Notes: a model not told the origin generated them from the letters alone. A DNA stretch of 64,000 bases from Bacillus multifaciens (GCF_030756675.1 NZ_JAVBXD010000023.1:1-64000), one strand, 5' to 3'; positions 34,592-42,806 are shown, numbered from the stretch's first letter. Translations and numbers: made by a program.

Positions 34592-35401
34592 TTAAATTGT
34601 TTTTCCACTAGCCTTTTTGTTTGTTGCTTCAATTGCTTCTTGCATCATGTTCATAAAATTATTTTCATATAGTACTTTTAAACCTGCTGCAGTTGCGCCG
34701 CCTGGTGTTGTCACTTGTTCACGAAGCATAGCAGGATTATTTTCACTTTCCAGCATAGAAGCAGACCCGGTAATCATTTTGATTACGAGATGCTTTGCAG
34801 TTATTTCATCGATACCATACTGTTTTGTTGCTTCAATTAAGCTCTCAGCAAAGTAGTAGAGAAAGGCAGGGGCGCTTCCTGTGACAGCTGTTAGTTGATG
34901 AATTTCTTCTTCTGTACATAATTGTGCGTCTCCAATACCTTTTACGAGCATTTGCAAAATTTCAAGATGTTCTTTGCTTACAAAAGAGCCTGCTGTGTAT
35001 AAAGAAATGGATTTCCCGATTGTAGCAGCTGTATTTGGCATAATCCAAGCAACGGCAGTACCTTTAGGAAGCTTTGATTCTAAATAAGAAGGTCCAATAC
35101 CAGCTGCAACTGTTACAATAAACTGATTGCTGACAAGTGGAGAGAGTTCAGTTAACAGTTGTTCATGCGCTTCTGGAGGCATTGCTAAGACGATAACATC
35201 AACATCTGCCGCATATTGTTTCCAATCTGTTGTTGTAGAAACAGCATACTTTTCACGCAACTCTGTAAGCCTTTCTTGATTTCGTTGATTGGATACGACA
35301 ATCTCAGCAATGTGTTCTTTACTTGTATGAAGAAGCCCAGCAAAAAGGGCTTCAGCCATACGACCTGCACCAATAAATAGCACTCTTTGTTTCTTTGGCA
35401 T
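34592..35401 (-). CDS. proC: Pyrroline-5-carboxylate reductase
   Basis: The 269-residue NAD(P)H enzyme catalyses the last step of proline synthesis. The Rossmann start VLFIGAGRMAEALFAGLL, the motif WIMPNTAATIGKSISLY and the C-terminal signature AVTGSAPAFLYYFAESLIEA, with REQVTTPGGATAAGLKVL, are diagnostic. ATG 35401 follows AGGAAGGATC; the 38-codon upstream extension in frame covers the glcU terminator and is not coding. The short reading frame in the other direction is its shadow. Confidence 0.95.
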   Translation of the reverse strand: MPKKQRVLFIGAGRMAEALFAGLLHTSKEHIAEIVVSNQRNQERLTELREKYAVSTTTDWKQYAADVDVIVLAMPPEAHEQLLTELSPLVSNQFIVTVAAGIGPSYLESKLPKGTAVAWIMPNTAATIGKSISLYTAGSFVSKEHLEILQMLVKGIGDAQLCTEEEIHQLTAVTGSAPAFLYYFAESLIEATKQYGIDEITAKHLVIKMITGSASMLESENNPAMLREQVTTPGGATAAGLKVLYENNFMNMMQEAIEATNKKASGKTI

Positions 35402-35484
35402 ATTTTTTGATCCTTCCTGTAGGAAATGTATTGCTAAAACGATACCATTGATAAAAGAGAATTGTAAAAAGAAAAGGCTTGTAT

Positions 35485-35530
35485 ACAAAAAAATCCTAGT
35501 TTCAGAAAGTAGCATTTCCGAAACTAGGAT
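35485..35530 (-). terminator. glcU terminator
   Basis: On the minus strand ATCCTAGTTTC / GAAACTAGGAT is followed by seven T. Confidence 0.92.
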
Positions 35531-35536
35531 ATATCA

Positions 35537-36388
35537 TTAAGCTTTTGCCAAACCAAGTAGAACAGCCCCGCCAATAATTAAAGCACTGCCAAGCGCGATA
35601 AATACCATTTGACGTTTTGTTTTCTTTTCACCTAAGAAGACAATTGCACCAAACGTTGAGATGACAATCCCTGTTTGGGATAATGAGAAGCTCGTTGCAA
35701 CGCCAACCCGTGGTAAGGAAAGAAGTAAGAATAAGTTTCCTGTTCCCCAAAGTAGACCAGATAAGATATTGCGAATTGCATATTTGTTAAATGGTTTATG
35801 CTTAAATGTCAGTACAAATGCTCCAACGAACATACCAACTGCTTGCGGTAAAATAGCAGCCCAGCCATCGATGTTGTACCAACGAATAATAATTACATAT
35901 CCAAAATAACCGAAAGTCGAAATAATGAGAGTAAGTAACCCTTTTTTCAATTGTCCTGGTGGTTGTGCATTTTCTTTATCATCTAAAGAAGTAAACACAA
36001 CACCGATTACGATTAAGATAATTGCAATCGTTCCCATGATAATTGTAGTAGTAGTTGTCCACTCATGAAAGGCAATAACTCCAAAGATAGAAGTAGCTAC
36101 AAGCTGCATACCTGTTGAAATGGTAACAGTTGTTGAAACGCCTATTGTTTGAACGGTTTTTAATTGATTGACTTGTCCTAAAGCCCAAAATAAGCCTGAA
36201 ACAAAGCCGACAATTAATATAGATAAAGATAGTGCCGGTGTTGTAAATGCATACATAATTGTTGCGAAGAATAGGGCACCAATTGTCATACCTACCGTTT
36301 GGCTATATGCACCACCACCCATTTTTACACTTACTAATAAAACGTTTCCCCATGCTAATGCAGGAAGAAGTGCTAATAAAATGTCCAT
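35537..36388 (-). CDS. glcU: Glucose uptake protein GlcU
   Basis: The 283-residue integral membrane protein has ten hydrophobic segments and is of the GRP/RhaT-like drug/metabolite superfamily. The start LLALLPALAWGNVLLVSVKM, LSGLLWGTGNLFLLLSLPRV and LSQTGIVISTFGAIVFLGEK are typical of GlcU, a proton-coupled glucose importer in Bacillus. In spore-formers glcU is often paired with glucose dehydrogenase, but gdh is not adjacent here. A long inverted repeat lies upstream. Confidence 0.92.
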   Translation of the reverse strand: MDILLALLPALAWGNVLLVSVKMGGGAYSQTVGMTIGALFFATIMYAFTTPALSLSILIVGFVSGLFWALGQVNQLKTVQTIGVSTTVTISTGMQLVATSIFGVIAFHEWTTTTTIIMGTIAIILIVIGVVFTSLDDKENAQPPGQLKKGLLTLIISTFGYFGYVIIIRWYNIDGWAAILPQAVGMFVGAFVLTFKHKPFNKYAIRNILSGLLWGTGNLFLLLSLPRVGVATSFSLSQTGIVISTFGAIVFLGEKKTKRQMVFIALGSALIIGGAVLLGLAKA

Positions 36389-36420
36389 TACAAGACTCCC
36401 TTCTTGTTATATCAGAGTTC

Positions 36421-36469
36421 TAACGATTGGTAATTTTCCACTTAAGAAGTAGAGGATTACCGATCGTTA
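36421..36469 (-). promoter_or_regulatory. Inverted repeat upstream of glcU
   Basis: TAACGATTGGTAAT and ATTACCGATCGTTA (one mismatch) are separated by 21 bp, ~30 bp before the glcU start. No T-run follows, so a bipartite operator is more likely than a terminator. The rest of 36470-36727 contains only AT-rich promoter DNA. Confidence 0.6.
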
Positions 36470-36727
36470 AAACGATAAAGTAGTGAGGTTTATAAGGAGA
36501 ATACTGTCATTATATAAATGTGTTTTCATTTCTCCCTTTTTTGGCACCCCCATATAATAACAGGAAAGAGTCTCTTTTAGAAAGTAAATTCAAATAGAAT
36601 GTATATTTCTATGAATATGAAAATTGTAATAGTTTATGTGGAAATTAGAAGATATAATAATTTGGATTTTTTATCCATTTAAATTGGTATAGTAGAGGGA
36701 AAATAGCATATAAAGGGGATGTAGAGT

Positions 36728-37270
36728 GTGAAAGATTATGTAGTGCAAGAACAGAAAACAAATAAGATTCAAGTGGTAAGAGCAGATATAAGTCATGTCG
36801 AAGGGATTGCCAAGGTTTGTACAGATGGATGGCTAGCGACATATGAAGGTTTGCATAGCCAGGAATATATCGATCGTGTCATTGAAGAATACTATAATCA
36901 CGAGCGTATTCATAAGGAAGTACTGACGAATGACGAAAATTGGTATGGTTGGTTCGTCGCATTGGAAAACGGACAAGTTGTTGGAGCGATTGGTGGAGGC
37001 ACAACGGGTGAAAAATGTGGAGAAATTTTTGTCCTATATTTAGATCCGAATCGAAGAAGAGAAGGAATCGGGACATTGTTAGTAGATTATTTTACAGAAA
37101 TTCAAAAAGAAAAAGGGATCATAGAGCAGTGGGTGTCGGTTGCCAAAGGGAATGAAAAAGGAATTCCCTTTTATGAAGCAAAAGGATTTGTAAAACAATC
37201 TGAACGTCCGAGTCAAGGAAGTACAGAAGAAGAATCGGCTGTATCTTGCAGGTACTGCCGAAATATATAG
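36728..37270 (+). CDS. GNAT family N-acetyltransferase
   Basis: The 180-residue acetyltransferase has the acetyl-CoA loop LDPNRRREGIGTLLVDYFTE near residue 105, preceded by EIFVLY. It continues with the GNAT C-terminal IPFYEAKGFVKQSERPS. The substrate is unknown. It starts at GTG 36728 after AAAGGGGATG, is monocistronic and converges on a Nudix gene. Confidence 0.85.
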   Translation: MKDYVVQEQKTNKIQVVRADISHVEGIAKVCTDGWLATYEGLHSQEYIDRVIEEYYNHERIHKEVLTNDENWYGWFVALENGQVVGAIGGGTTGEKCGEIFVLYLDPNRRREGIGTLLVDYFTEIQKEKGIIEQWVSVAKGNEKGIPFYEAKGFVKQSERPSQGSTEEESAVSCRYCRNI

Positions 37271-37272
37271 CG

Positions 37273-37300
37273 AAATAGCCTCCGCTAAAGAGGCTATTTT
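37273..37300. terminator. Bidirectional terminator GNAT / Nudix genes
   Basis: AAATAGCCT / AGGCTATTT between the convergent genes, with T-rich flanks. Confidence 0.85.
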
Positions 37301-37782
37301 ACATTTACATGTTCCTTTTGTTCGTAGTGCACAAGCTGATTATTGTGGAAGACAGAAGTATGGTCATATACGTCTTCTTCTTGTAAAACCGTAGGTAAAA
37401 AGTGCTTCGTTAAAGAGTTTATCCCTCTATTTTCGTTAGATAAAATCCAGGGAATGTGCTTCCAATCTAAAATACCTTCAGCTACTTTTTTCGGAGTGCG
37501 ATAAGAAATATGAGCTGGGAGATTAGCGATAAACAGGTATAATCCATCGGAATTTGTATTGTCGCTTGTCCATGATAATGTTCCTTTATAGGTGACTTCT
37601 TGCTCTGTTAAATGTAGTCCTGTCTCTTCTTCAATCTCACGTAGAATGCATGCCATTGGCGTTTCCGCTTCTATCATTTTTCCACCAACACCATTCCACA
37701 AGCCTTGCAGCGGTGCTTTTTCCCGGTTTAGCATTAATATTCCATCGTCGTTTCGGATAAAACAAAGTGTTTGGTTATACAT
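37294..37782 (-). CDS. Nudix hydrolase (MutT/8-oxo-dGTP diphosphatase-like)
   Basis: The 162-residue hydrolase has a complete Nudix box GGKMIEAETPMACILREIEE-ETGL at residues ~34-57 with the metal-binding Glu residues intact. The N-terminus NQTLCFIRNDDGILMLNREK-APLQGLWNGVGGK resembles the MutT-type 8-oxo-dGTPase/YtkD group. The natural substrate cannot be decided. It has AAGGGGGAA as ribosome site. Confidence 0.88.
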   Translation of the reverse strand: MYNQTLCFIRNDDGILMLNREKAPLQGLWNGVGGKMIEAETPMACILREIEEETGLHLTEQEVTYKGTLSWTSDNTNSDGLYLFIANLPAHISYRTPKKVAEGILDWKHIPWILSNENRGINSLTKHFLPTVLQEEDVYDHTSVFHNNQLVHYEQKEHVNVK

Positions 37783-37854
37783 ATAATTCCCCCTTATTTT
37801 CTATAATTCTACATAAACATCTAATTTCCATTTCATTTCGCGGGAAATAATATA

Positions 37855-37885
37855 AAAAACAGTAGCTTTGTCGAAAGCTACTGCT
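37855..37885 (-). terminator. modB terminator
   Basis: On the minus strand CAGTAGCTTT / AAAGCTACTG is followed by TTTTTTATA. Confidence 0.88.
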
Positions 37886-38558
37886 AGAAAGAAATTACCT
37901 TTTTATTGATAAATTGAATGAGCAATAAAAAGACAATTGACATACCGACAGTTGTAAGAACGAGCGCCCATGCAAGTGGCATGTTACTTGCATCAATTGC
38001 CATATAAATTGCGGTTGGAATTGTTTGTGTTTTACCGGGAATATTACCAGCGAACATAAGCGTCGCACCAAATTCTCCTAGGGCGCGGACGAAACTTAAA
38101 ATCATTCCGCCAAGTAGAGAAGGGAATGCGAGTGGTAATGTTACATGTAAGAACACTTGTAATTCATTTGCTCCAAGGTCTCTAGCTCCGTCTTCAATTT
38201 GTTCATTGGCAATCATAAAACCCGTTTTTGCTGATTGGTACATAAGCGGAAATGCAACTACAGTTGCAGCAATCACAGCGGCCCAAGATGTAAACATAAT
38301 CGATTGTTGAAACAAAGTTTCGATCCACTGACCGATGGGACTGTTTTTTCCAAAGATGATAATGAGAAAAAATCCAATTACAGTGGGCGGCAGTACCATA
38401 GGCAGTAGAAAAATAGTTTCTAATAAAATTTTATAGCGCTTCGAGGATCGAGCTAAAATACGGCCAATTACCGTTCCGAATACCATCACAATGATCGTAG
38501 AAAGTGCAGCAACTTTTAGTGAAAGAATGATAGGTGACCAAAATGTATCAAATATCAT
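37884..38558 (-). CDS. modB: Molybdate ABC transporter permease ModB
   Basis: The 224-residue permease has five to six TM segments and the permease loop EDGARDLGANELQVFLHVTL-PLAFP, the EAA motif that contacts the ATPase. LLPMVLPPTVIGFFLI and RALGEFGATLMFAGNIPGKT are ModB signatures. It lies 8 bp after modA in one operon. No modC ATPase gene is present here, as in B. subtilis, so an ATPase from elsewhere must be used. Confidence 0.93.
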   Translation of the reverse strand: MIFDTFWSPIILSLKVAALSTIIVMVFGTVIGRILARSSKRYKILLETIFLLPMVLPPTVIGFFLIIIFGKNSPIGQWIETLFQQSIMFTSWAAVIAATVVAFPLMYQSAKTGFMIANEQIEDGARDLGANELQVFLHVTLPLAFPSLLGGMILSFVRALGEFGATLMFAGNIPGKTQTIPTAIYMAIDASNMPLAWALVLTTVGMSIVFLLLIQFINKKVISF

Positions 38559-38566
38559 CGTTACGA

Positions 38567-39367
38567 TTACAGCACTGTAAAACCATATTTTTTAAAGATA
38601 GTTATAGCATCTTTAGATTGTAAATATCCATAAAAAGCAGTTGCCTCTTTTTTATGTTTCGTTGCTTTTACGATACCTAATGGATAGTGGATTGGTTCGT
38701 GTGAATTAGCCTGTGCTGTGTTAGCGATTTTTGCTTTCTTTGAAATGAGGGCGTCTGTTTTATAAACAATCCCTGCATTAACGTTTCCCGTTTCTACGTA
38801 TGTTAATACTTGACGCACATCTTTTGTGTATACGATTTTATTTTGAAGGTCGTTCCAAAGATTTAAATGAGTAAGCGCCTCTTTTGCGTATTTTCCAGCT
38901 GGAACAGATTCAGGTGTACCTAGTGCAATTTTTGTTACTTGCTCATCTTTTAACGATTGAAAATCTTTTAGATTACTATCTTTAGGAACAACTAATACTA
39001 GCTCATTGCCGAGTAGATTTTTCCCTTCTTTCTGATCAATAAGTCCTTTCGTTACGAGCGTTTGAAATTTATCTTCTGCGGCAGAGAAGAATAAATCAAC
39101 AGGAGCTCCTTGTTCAATTTGCTGTTGAAGCTTGCCAGAACCGTCGAAGTTAAATGAGAGCTTTATATTTGGTTCTTTCTTTTCATATTGTGTTTGAATC
39201 TCTTTTAGTGCATCTTGTAAACTAGCTGCTGCAGAAATGGTAAGTTCAACCTTTTCTTCTTTAGAAGTAGTTTTTTCTTGTTTATTTGTGCTTGTACATC
39301 CCGTACTTATTACGAGAAGTAGTGTGAGTAAAATACTGCAAGTAAAGCGAAATATGTACTTATTCAT
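38567..39367 (-). CDS. modA: Molybdate-binding lipoprotein ModA
   Basis: The 266-residue lipoprotein has a signal peptide with lipobox STGC. The binding-protein motifs are ELTISAAASLQDALKEIQTQ, KLSFNFDGSGKLQQQIEQGA, PVDLFFSAAEDKFQTLV and TGNVNAGIVYKTDA, which match ModA. It captures molybdate outside the membrane and delivers it to ModB. It is the first gene of modAB and divergent from a HTH regulator, with a palindromic site between. Confidence 0.93.
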   Translation of the reverse strand: MNKYIFRFTCSILLTLLLVISTGCTSTNKQEKTTSKEEKVELTISAAASLQDALKEIQTQYEKKEPNIKLSFNFDGSGKLQQQIEQGAPVDLFFSAAEDKFQTLVTKGLIDQKEGKNLLGNELVLVVPKDSNLKDFQSLKDEQVTKIALGTPESVPAGKYAKEALTHLNLWNDLQNKIVYTKDVRQVLTYVETGNVNAGIVYKTDALISKKAKIANTAQANSHEPIHYPLGIVKATKHKKEATAFYGYLQSKDAITIFKKYGFTVL

Positions 39368-39398
39368 TTTCGTTTCTCCCTTCTTTTATCCCCATTTT

Positions 39399-39438
39399 AA
39401 TTATAACTAAATATATTTAATTATAAATAGTTATAATT
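39399..39438. promoter_or_regulatory. Palindromic operator between modA and the HTH regulator
   Basis: AATTATAACTA (39399-39409) and TAGTTATAATT (39428-39438) form a perfect 11-bp inverted repeat, with internal TTTAATTATA repeats. It sits where both divergent promoters should lie and is a good candidate for molybdate-dependent control. Confidence 0.68.
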
Positions 39439-39532
39439 AGTTATGTTGTGATTTTTTTCACGATAATGAAAATAAATAGAAGAAAAACTGCTATTTTTGT
39501 TACAATGAAGGCAGAAAGCGAGGAATCGGTTT

Positions 39533-40459
39533 ATGGATCATCATTCCTACACAACAGAAGAAGTAGCGAAGCGGTTAAAAGTATCGAAATTAACAGTATA
39601 TGATTTGATTAAAAAAGGTGAATTGCCTTCTTATCGAGTGGGGAGGCAAATGCGTGTTGATGCAAGTGATTTAGAGCAATATATTACTGCGATGAAAACA
39701 GGAAAAGTACAGGCAGTTTCATCTATACAAGTAATAAACCCGACGAGTAAATCTGATTCTTGTATTATCAGTGGACAAGATTTATCTTTAGATATGTTAA
39801 CGAAACATATAGAAAGTCGTTTGGAAGTTTCTAATATGTTAAGGGCGTATCAAGGAAGTTTAACAAGTTTGATTCAGATGTATCAAGGAAAAGGAGACAT
39901 TGTGAGTCTTCATTTGTTCGATGGAGATACGGGAGAATACAACATTCCGTATGTAAAACGAATTTTAGTTGGACAGCCTTGTATTGTTATGAACTTATTA
40001 TCAAGAACATCAGGTTTTTATGTGCAAAAAGGAAATCCGAAACAGATAAAGACATGGAATGATTTATGTAATACATCCATTCAATTTGTAAATAGGGAAA
40101 GAGGATCTGGTATTCGAGTTCTTGTTGATGAACAATTGCGTATAAATGGAATATCAAAAATGGACATTTGTGGCTATGATTGGGAAGAATCAAATCATAT
40201 TGGCGTTGCTTCTCAAGTTGCAAATGGAAAAGCTGATGTAGGAGTAGGAACAGAAAAAGTAGCGCAAATTGTAAATGTAGATTTTGTTCGGCTTATACAA
40301 GAACGTTACGATTTAGTAATTTTAAAAACAGAAGAGAACATGGAGCTAATTGAAACAGTAAAGTTGGTATTACAGTCTCCTGAATTTCAAAATGAACTGC
40401 GTGCTATTGGTGGATATGATATAAGTAAAACAGGTCAAATTATATATGAAACAAATTAA
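39533..40459 (+). CDS. HTH regulator with periplasmic-binding-protein-like sensor domain
   Basis: The 308-residue protein fuses an excisionase/MerR-type DNA-binding helix (YTTEEVAKRLKVSKLTVYDL, GELPSYRVGRQMRVD) to a PBP-like domain. That domain has SGQDLSLDMLTKHIES, FVNRERGSGIRVLVDEQL and IGVASQVANGKADVGVGTEK. Members sit beside molybdate or tungstate transporters and are thought to sense the oxyanion or a cofactor. Divergence from modAB with a shared palindrome supports that role. Confidence 0.88.
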   Translation: MDHHSYTTEEVAKRLKVSKLTVYDLIKKGELPSYRVGRQMRVDASDLEQYITAMKTGKVQAVSSIQVINPTSKSDSCIISGQDLSLDMLTKHIESRLEVSNMLRAYQGSLTSLIQMYQGKGDIVSLHLFDGDTGEYNIPYVKRILVGQPCIVMNLLSRTSGFYVQKGNPKQIKTWNDLCNTSIQFVNRERGSGIRVLVDEQLRINGISKMDICGYDWEESNHIGVASQVANGKADVGVGTEKVAQIVNVDFVRLIQERYDLVILKTEENMELIETVKLVLQSPEFQNELRAIGGYDISKTGQIIYETN

Positions 40460-40495
40460 AAAGTGCTGCTTGTAGGATTACAAGCAGCACTTTTC
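40458..40495. terminator. Bidirectional terminator, HTH regulator / small peptide gene 1
   Basis: AAAAAGTGCTGCTTGTA / TACAAGCAGCACTTTT between the convergent genes. Confidence 0.9.
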
Positions 40496-40523
40496 ATTTA
40501 TATAAAGGGGGGGGAGTGCAGTG

Positions 40524-40625
40524 TCATACAAGGACATGTGCAAGTGCGTAAACAACTGCTGTAAGAAGAGCCGCACCGCTTACAAGTCCCATGTAATCAA
40601 ATTTGTTAAAAGTAATGTTGTTCAT
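40524..40625 (-). CDS. Small membrane peptide 1 (33 residues)
   Basis: A 33-residue peptide: MNNITFNKFDYMGLVSGAAL followed by LTAVVYALAHVLV. The C-terminal two thirds is one TM helix; the N-terminus FNKFDYxGL is polar/aromatic. It is a paralogue of peptide 2 (41634), sharing TFNKFDY-GL-SGAALLTA. The ribosome site AAGGAGAGATAACT precedes the ATG. The gene is driven by a promoter with a BceR-type element. It has no homology I can name. Membrane stress response, modulation of a transporter or a toxic peptide are possibilities. Confidence 0.75.
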   Translation of the reverse strand: MNNITFNKFDYMGLVSGAALLTAVVYALAHVLV

Positions 40626-40768
40626 AGTTATCTCTCCTTACTTATGTAATCAGTAGCGACAATTTTTGCATCGATAAGGGGGCTAACACGAGCCGCATTG
40701 TAGTTGCGATCCTTGTTTAGTATGTGAGTGCCTTTTCGATGTGTTTTTGTTGCCCTGTTTCTGTTTTA

Positions 40769-40833
40769 AGTATATGACAGGTGAAAGGGAGTAACTATCG
40801 AATTAGCTTACAGTAGGATTACAGTTTTGTAAG
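40769..40833 (-). promoter_or_regulatory. BceR-type promoter P1 (peptide 1)
   Basis: On the minus strand the 41-bp element at 40793-40833 reads CTTACAAAACTGTAAT, CCTAC, TGTAAGCTAATTCGATAGTT. The -10 TATACT (40769-40774) follows after exactly 18 bp. TTACA-AAAC-TGTAA fits TNACA-N4-TGTAA, the pattern of BceR/PsdR/YxdJ-type regulators. There is no consensus -35, as expected for activation. Confidence 0.8.
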
Positions 40834-40946
40834 GGAAAGATTTTAAAAATTGTCACTTAATTTTATTACCAACTATTAATACTTAGTGTTATAATCGAAG
40901 GTAAATACAGTTATAAAAAATTAAATTGTAGAAGGGAACAGGTCGA

Positions 40947-41555
40947 ATGTATACATTCATTGTAAGGCTGTTGAAATATATATTTAAAACATTTGGAAAA
41001 GTAGAAGTATATGGAAAAGAAAAATTACCGCAAAGCGGAGCATATGTGGTAGCTTGTACTCATACAAGTTGGATGGATGTTGTCATGTTAGCGACGGGAA
41101 TGTTACCAACGAAAATTTACTATATGGCCAAAAAGGAATTGTTTGAAAGTAAATTTGGGAATTGGTTTTTTAATGGAGTAAATGCATTTCCTGTTGATCG
41201 CGCAAATCCAGGACCAAGTACGCTGAAAATTCCATCTAGGTTATTAAAAGAAGGGAAAGTTGTGGGGATTTTTCCGAGCGGAACGAGATCAGCAGAAGCG
41301 ACTTCTCTGAAAGCTGGTGCTGTTACAATTGCCTTTCGTTCTAATGTTCCGTTAGTTCCAGCTGCATACGTTGGGCCTAACAGTTTAAAAGAATTGTTTC
41401 GTGGAAAAAGAGCGCAATTAATTTTTGGTGATCCGATTCAAGTGGAGCAGTCAGCGCAAATGGATCGTAAAGAAGTGATGCGATTGATGACAGAAAAATT
41501 AAATGAGACGTTTACACAGTTAAAAGAAACGTTGCAAGAAGATAAAACTGCATAA
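40947..41555 (+). CDS. plsC: 1-acyl-sn-glycerol-3-phosphate acyltransferase
   Basis: The 202-residue membrane-associated acyltransferase makes phosphatidic acid from lysophosphatidate. The catalytic HX4D motif is HTSWMDVV near residue 40. The substrate-binding motif appears as FPSGTRS (normally EGTR), FPVDR is motif II, and VPAAYVG is motif IV. Length fits small bacterial PlsC. It is divergent from peptide 1 and followed by a strong terminator. Confidence 0.92.
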   Translation: MYTFIVRLLKYIFKTFGKVEVYGKEKLPQSGAYVVACTHTSWMDVVMLATGMLPTKIYYMAKKELFESKFGNWFFNGVNAFPVDRANPGPSTLKIPSRLLKEGKVVGIFPSGTRSAEATSLKAGAVTIAFRSNVPLVPAAYVGPNSLKELFRGKRAQLIFGDPIQVEQSAQMDRKEVMRLMTEKLNETFTQLKETLQEDKTA

Positions 41556-41565
41556 TAGTAATAGG

Positions 41566-41598
41566 AAAAGACGACCTGGCATAGAAGGTCGTCTTTTC
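41566..41598. terminator. Bidirectional terminator plsC / small peptide gene 2
   Basis: AAAAGACGACCT / AGGTCGTCTTTT between convergent genes. Confidence 0.9.
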
Positions 41599-41633
41599 AA
41601 ATTTATCTATATAAGGGGAAAGGGGACACAAAA

Positions 41634-41738
41634 TTATATAAGGATTACTGCGGCAACGTAAATGAATGCTGTAAGAAGAGCCGCACCGCTAGCAAGCCCA
41701 GCGTAATCAAATTTGTTAAAAGTCATTTGGTTTTCCAT
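41634..41738 (-). CDS. Small membrane peptide 2 (34 residues)
   Basis: A 34-residue peptide: MENQMTFNKFDYAGLASGAA followed by LLTAFIYVAAVILI, with one C-terminal TM helix. It is clearly paralogous to peptide 1. DNA identity extends through the 5' part (TTTTAACAAATTTGATTAC) and the ribosome site AAGGAGAGAT. Expression is from P2, which shares its palindrome with the divergent yxeA-like promoter P5. Confidence 0.75.
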   Translation of the reverse strand: MENQMTFNKFDYAGLASGAALLTAFIYVAAVILI

Positions 41739-41806
41739 TATAATCTCTCCTTACTTGTTTGATTTAGTAGAAACAGTTTTTTTTAATCTGCTCTGTTTCT
41801 GACTTT

Positions 41807-41871
41807 ATTGTACGAAATCAGGGGAGTTTGAACTATCGAATTAGCTTACAGGAAACTTACATTTTTGTAAG
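41807..41871 (-). promoter_or_regulatory. BceR-type promoter P2 (peptide 2)
   Basis: On the minus strand the element at 41831-41871 reads CTTACAAAAATGTAAG, TTTCC, TGTAAGCTAATTCGATAGTT. The -10 TACAAT (41807-41812) follows after 18 bp. It is almost identical to P1. Confidence 0.82.
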
Positions 41872-41920
41872 AGAAGTGTAAGGTAGTTCAATGGTATACG
41901 TTCCCTTTTTTTTCTAAACT
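41856..41920 (+). promoter_or_regulatory. BceR-type promoter P5 (yxeA-like gene), divergent from P2
   Basis: Read rightward, the same palindrome gives CTTACATTTTTGTAAG, AGAAG, TGTAAGGTAGTTCAATGGTA (41856-41896). A -10-like TAAACT (41915-41920) follows after 18 bp. One palindrome thus serves two divergent promoters. Confidence 0.7.
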
Positions 41921-41961
41921 AAAAGAAAGGTTACGTATAAAATGCAAGGGAGGAAACCAAA

Positions 41962-42327
41962 ATGGAAAAAATGCGGAGACGTGTATTTTTGGGGGTACTT
42001 GCTAGTATTGTTATCGTTGTCTTACTATTACCAACAAAGCTTGGTCCAGTAATTGATAAATATAATCCGTTTTATCAAACGAAAGCGTATTACACAGTCG
42101 TAAAAGGTATTGGTCAACATATTGGAGATGGCTGGTATGAATATGAGTTTGTTGGATATGATGAAGATGGACGGGAACAGAAGATTACAAAAACGATTCA
42201 GAAAATGTTAAAACAAAATGAACCGTTAGAAATCATTGCAAAAGGGCGTTATGCTGAGAGATTAGTTGAAATAGATAAAGAAGATATTCCGCTCAATGCG
42301 AGAGGGAAGCTTTTAACAATACAATAG
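41962..42327 (+). CDS. YxeA family (DUF1093) protein
   Basis: The 121-residue protein has an N-terminal TM/signal segment (VFLGVLASIVIVVLLLP) and a small beta domain: YYTVVKGIGQHIGDGWYEYE, FVGYDEDGREQKITKTIQK. In B. subtilis yxeA lies with yxdJKLM, a BceRS-BceAB-like system responding to cationic antimicrobial peptides. Here the yxdJKLM partners are absent, but a BceR-type element precedes the gene. The ribosome site AGGGAGGAAA fixes the start. Its function is unknown. Confidence 0.83.
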   Translation: MEKMRRRVFLGVLASIVIVVLLLPTKLGPVIDKYNPFYQTKAYYTVVKGIGQHIGDGWYEYEFVGYDEDGREQKITKTIQKMLKQNEPLEIIAKGRYAERLVEIDKEDIPLNARGKLLTIQ

Positions 42328-42345
42328 AAAGAAAGACATAGTGTA

Positions 42346-42546
42346 ACTACTCACTCACTCTATGAAAAACCGACAGAAAAGCATTTTTTTAAATGGTCGA
42401 GAGGGACTGGCTATGTATAGGAGCGGTCAGGGCCTTTTCCTGCCACGCGCAAAGTTTTAAAACAAAGAAAGGTAGCAAGGTGTAGGTCCATTTTTATCTT
42501 CATGGCAGCAACCTATATGCTGAAAAATGAAAATAACATTCTATAG
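42346..42546 (+). repeat. bcr1-like dispersed repeat, copy 2
   Basis: Blocks GGTCGAGAGGGACTGGCTAT, GAGCGGTCAGGGCCTTTTCC, TGCCACGCGCAAAGTTTTAA and AGGTAGCAAGGTGTAGGTCC occur in the order seen in the copies at 43.1, 44.1 and 56.2 kb. It lies between the yxeA-like gene and P3. Confidence 0.75.
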
Positions 42547-42627
42547 GTAATAAGGGGCGTATTTTCACTGGAATAATACCCCTTGCCAAACTTCTAAATG
42601 AAATTTATAGCTGAGTGATTACGACAT

Positions 42628-42692
42628 ATTACAATACTGTAAGGTACGTGTAATGTAATTCGATAGTTGTGATCGCAAGTATGACCTATAAT
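42628..42692 (+). promoter_or_regulatory. BceR-type promoter P3
   Basis: The element at 42628-42668 reads ATTACAATACTGTAAG, GTACG, TGTAATGTAATTCGATAGTT. The -10 TATAAT (42687-42692) follows after 18 bp, the best -10 of the set. Confidence 0.8.
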
Positions 42693-42699
42693 AAAAGCA

Positions 42700-42803
42700 G
42701 AAAGAATGAAATACATCTTTCTGTCTGAATCAATAATGTGATGAAAAGGATTAACAACCAACTACATGTGGGTCTCATCTCAAAAGAGGTGGGACTATTT
42801 TTC
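42700..42803 (+). ncRNA. Predicted short transcript from P3 (about 100 nt)
   Basis: Between P3 and the hairpin GGTCTCATCTC/GAGGTGGGACT plus ATTTTT (42771-42803) lies only ~100 bp with no credible peptide gene (the best frame is 11 codons, MKYIFLSESIM). It is either a small regulatory RNA or the decayed locus of another small peptide. This is a prediction from promoter and terminator only. Confidence 0.45.
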
Positions 42804-42806
42804 TAT

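Noticed and set aside
37884-39367. Loss of modC from a disrupted molybdate operon
   Set aside because: B. subtilis also has modA-modB without modC, and a terminator directly follows modB; this seems to be the normal arrangement, not a deletion.
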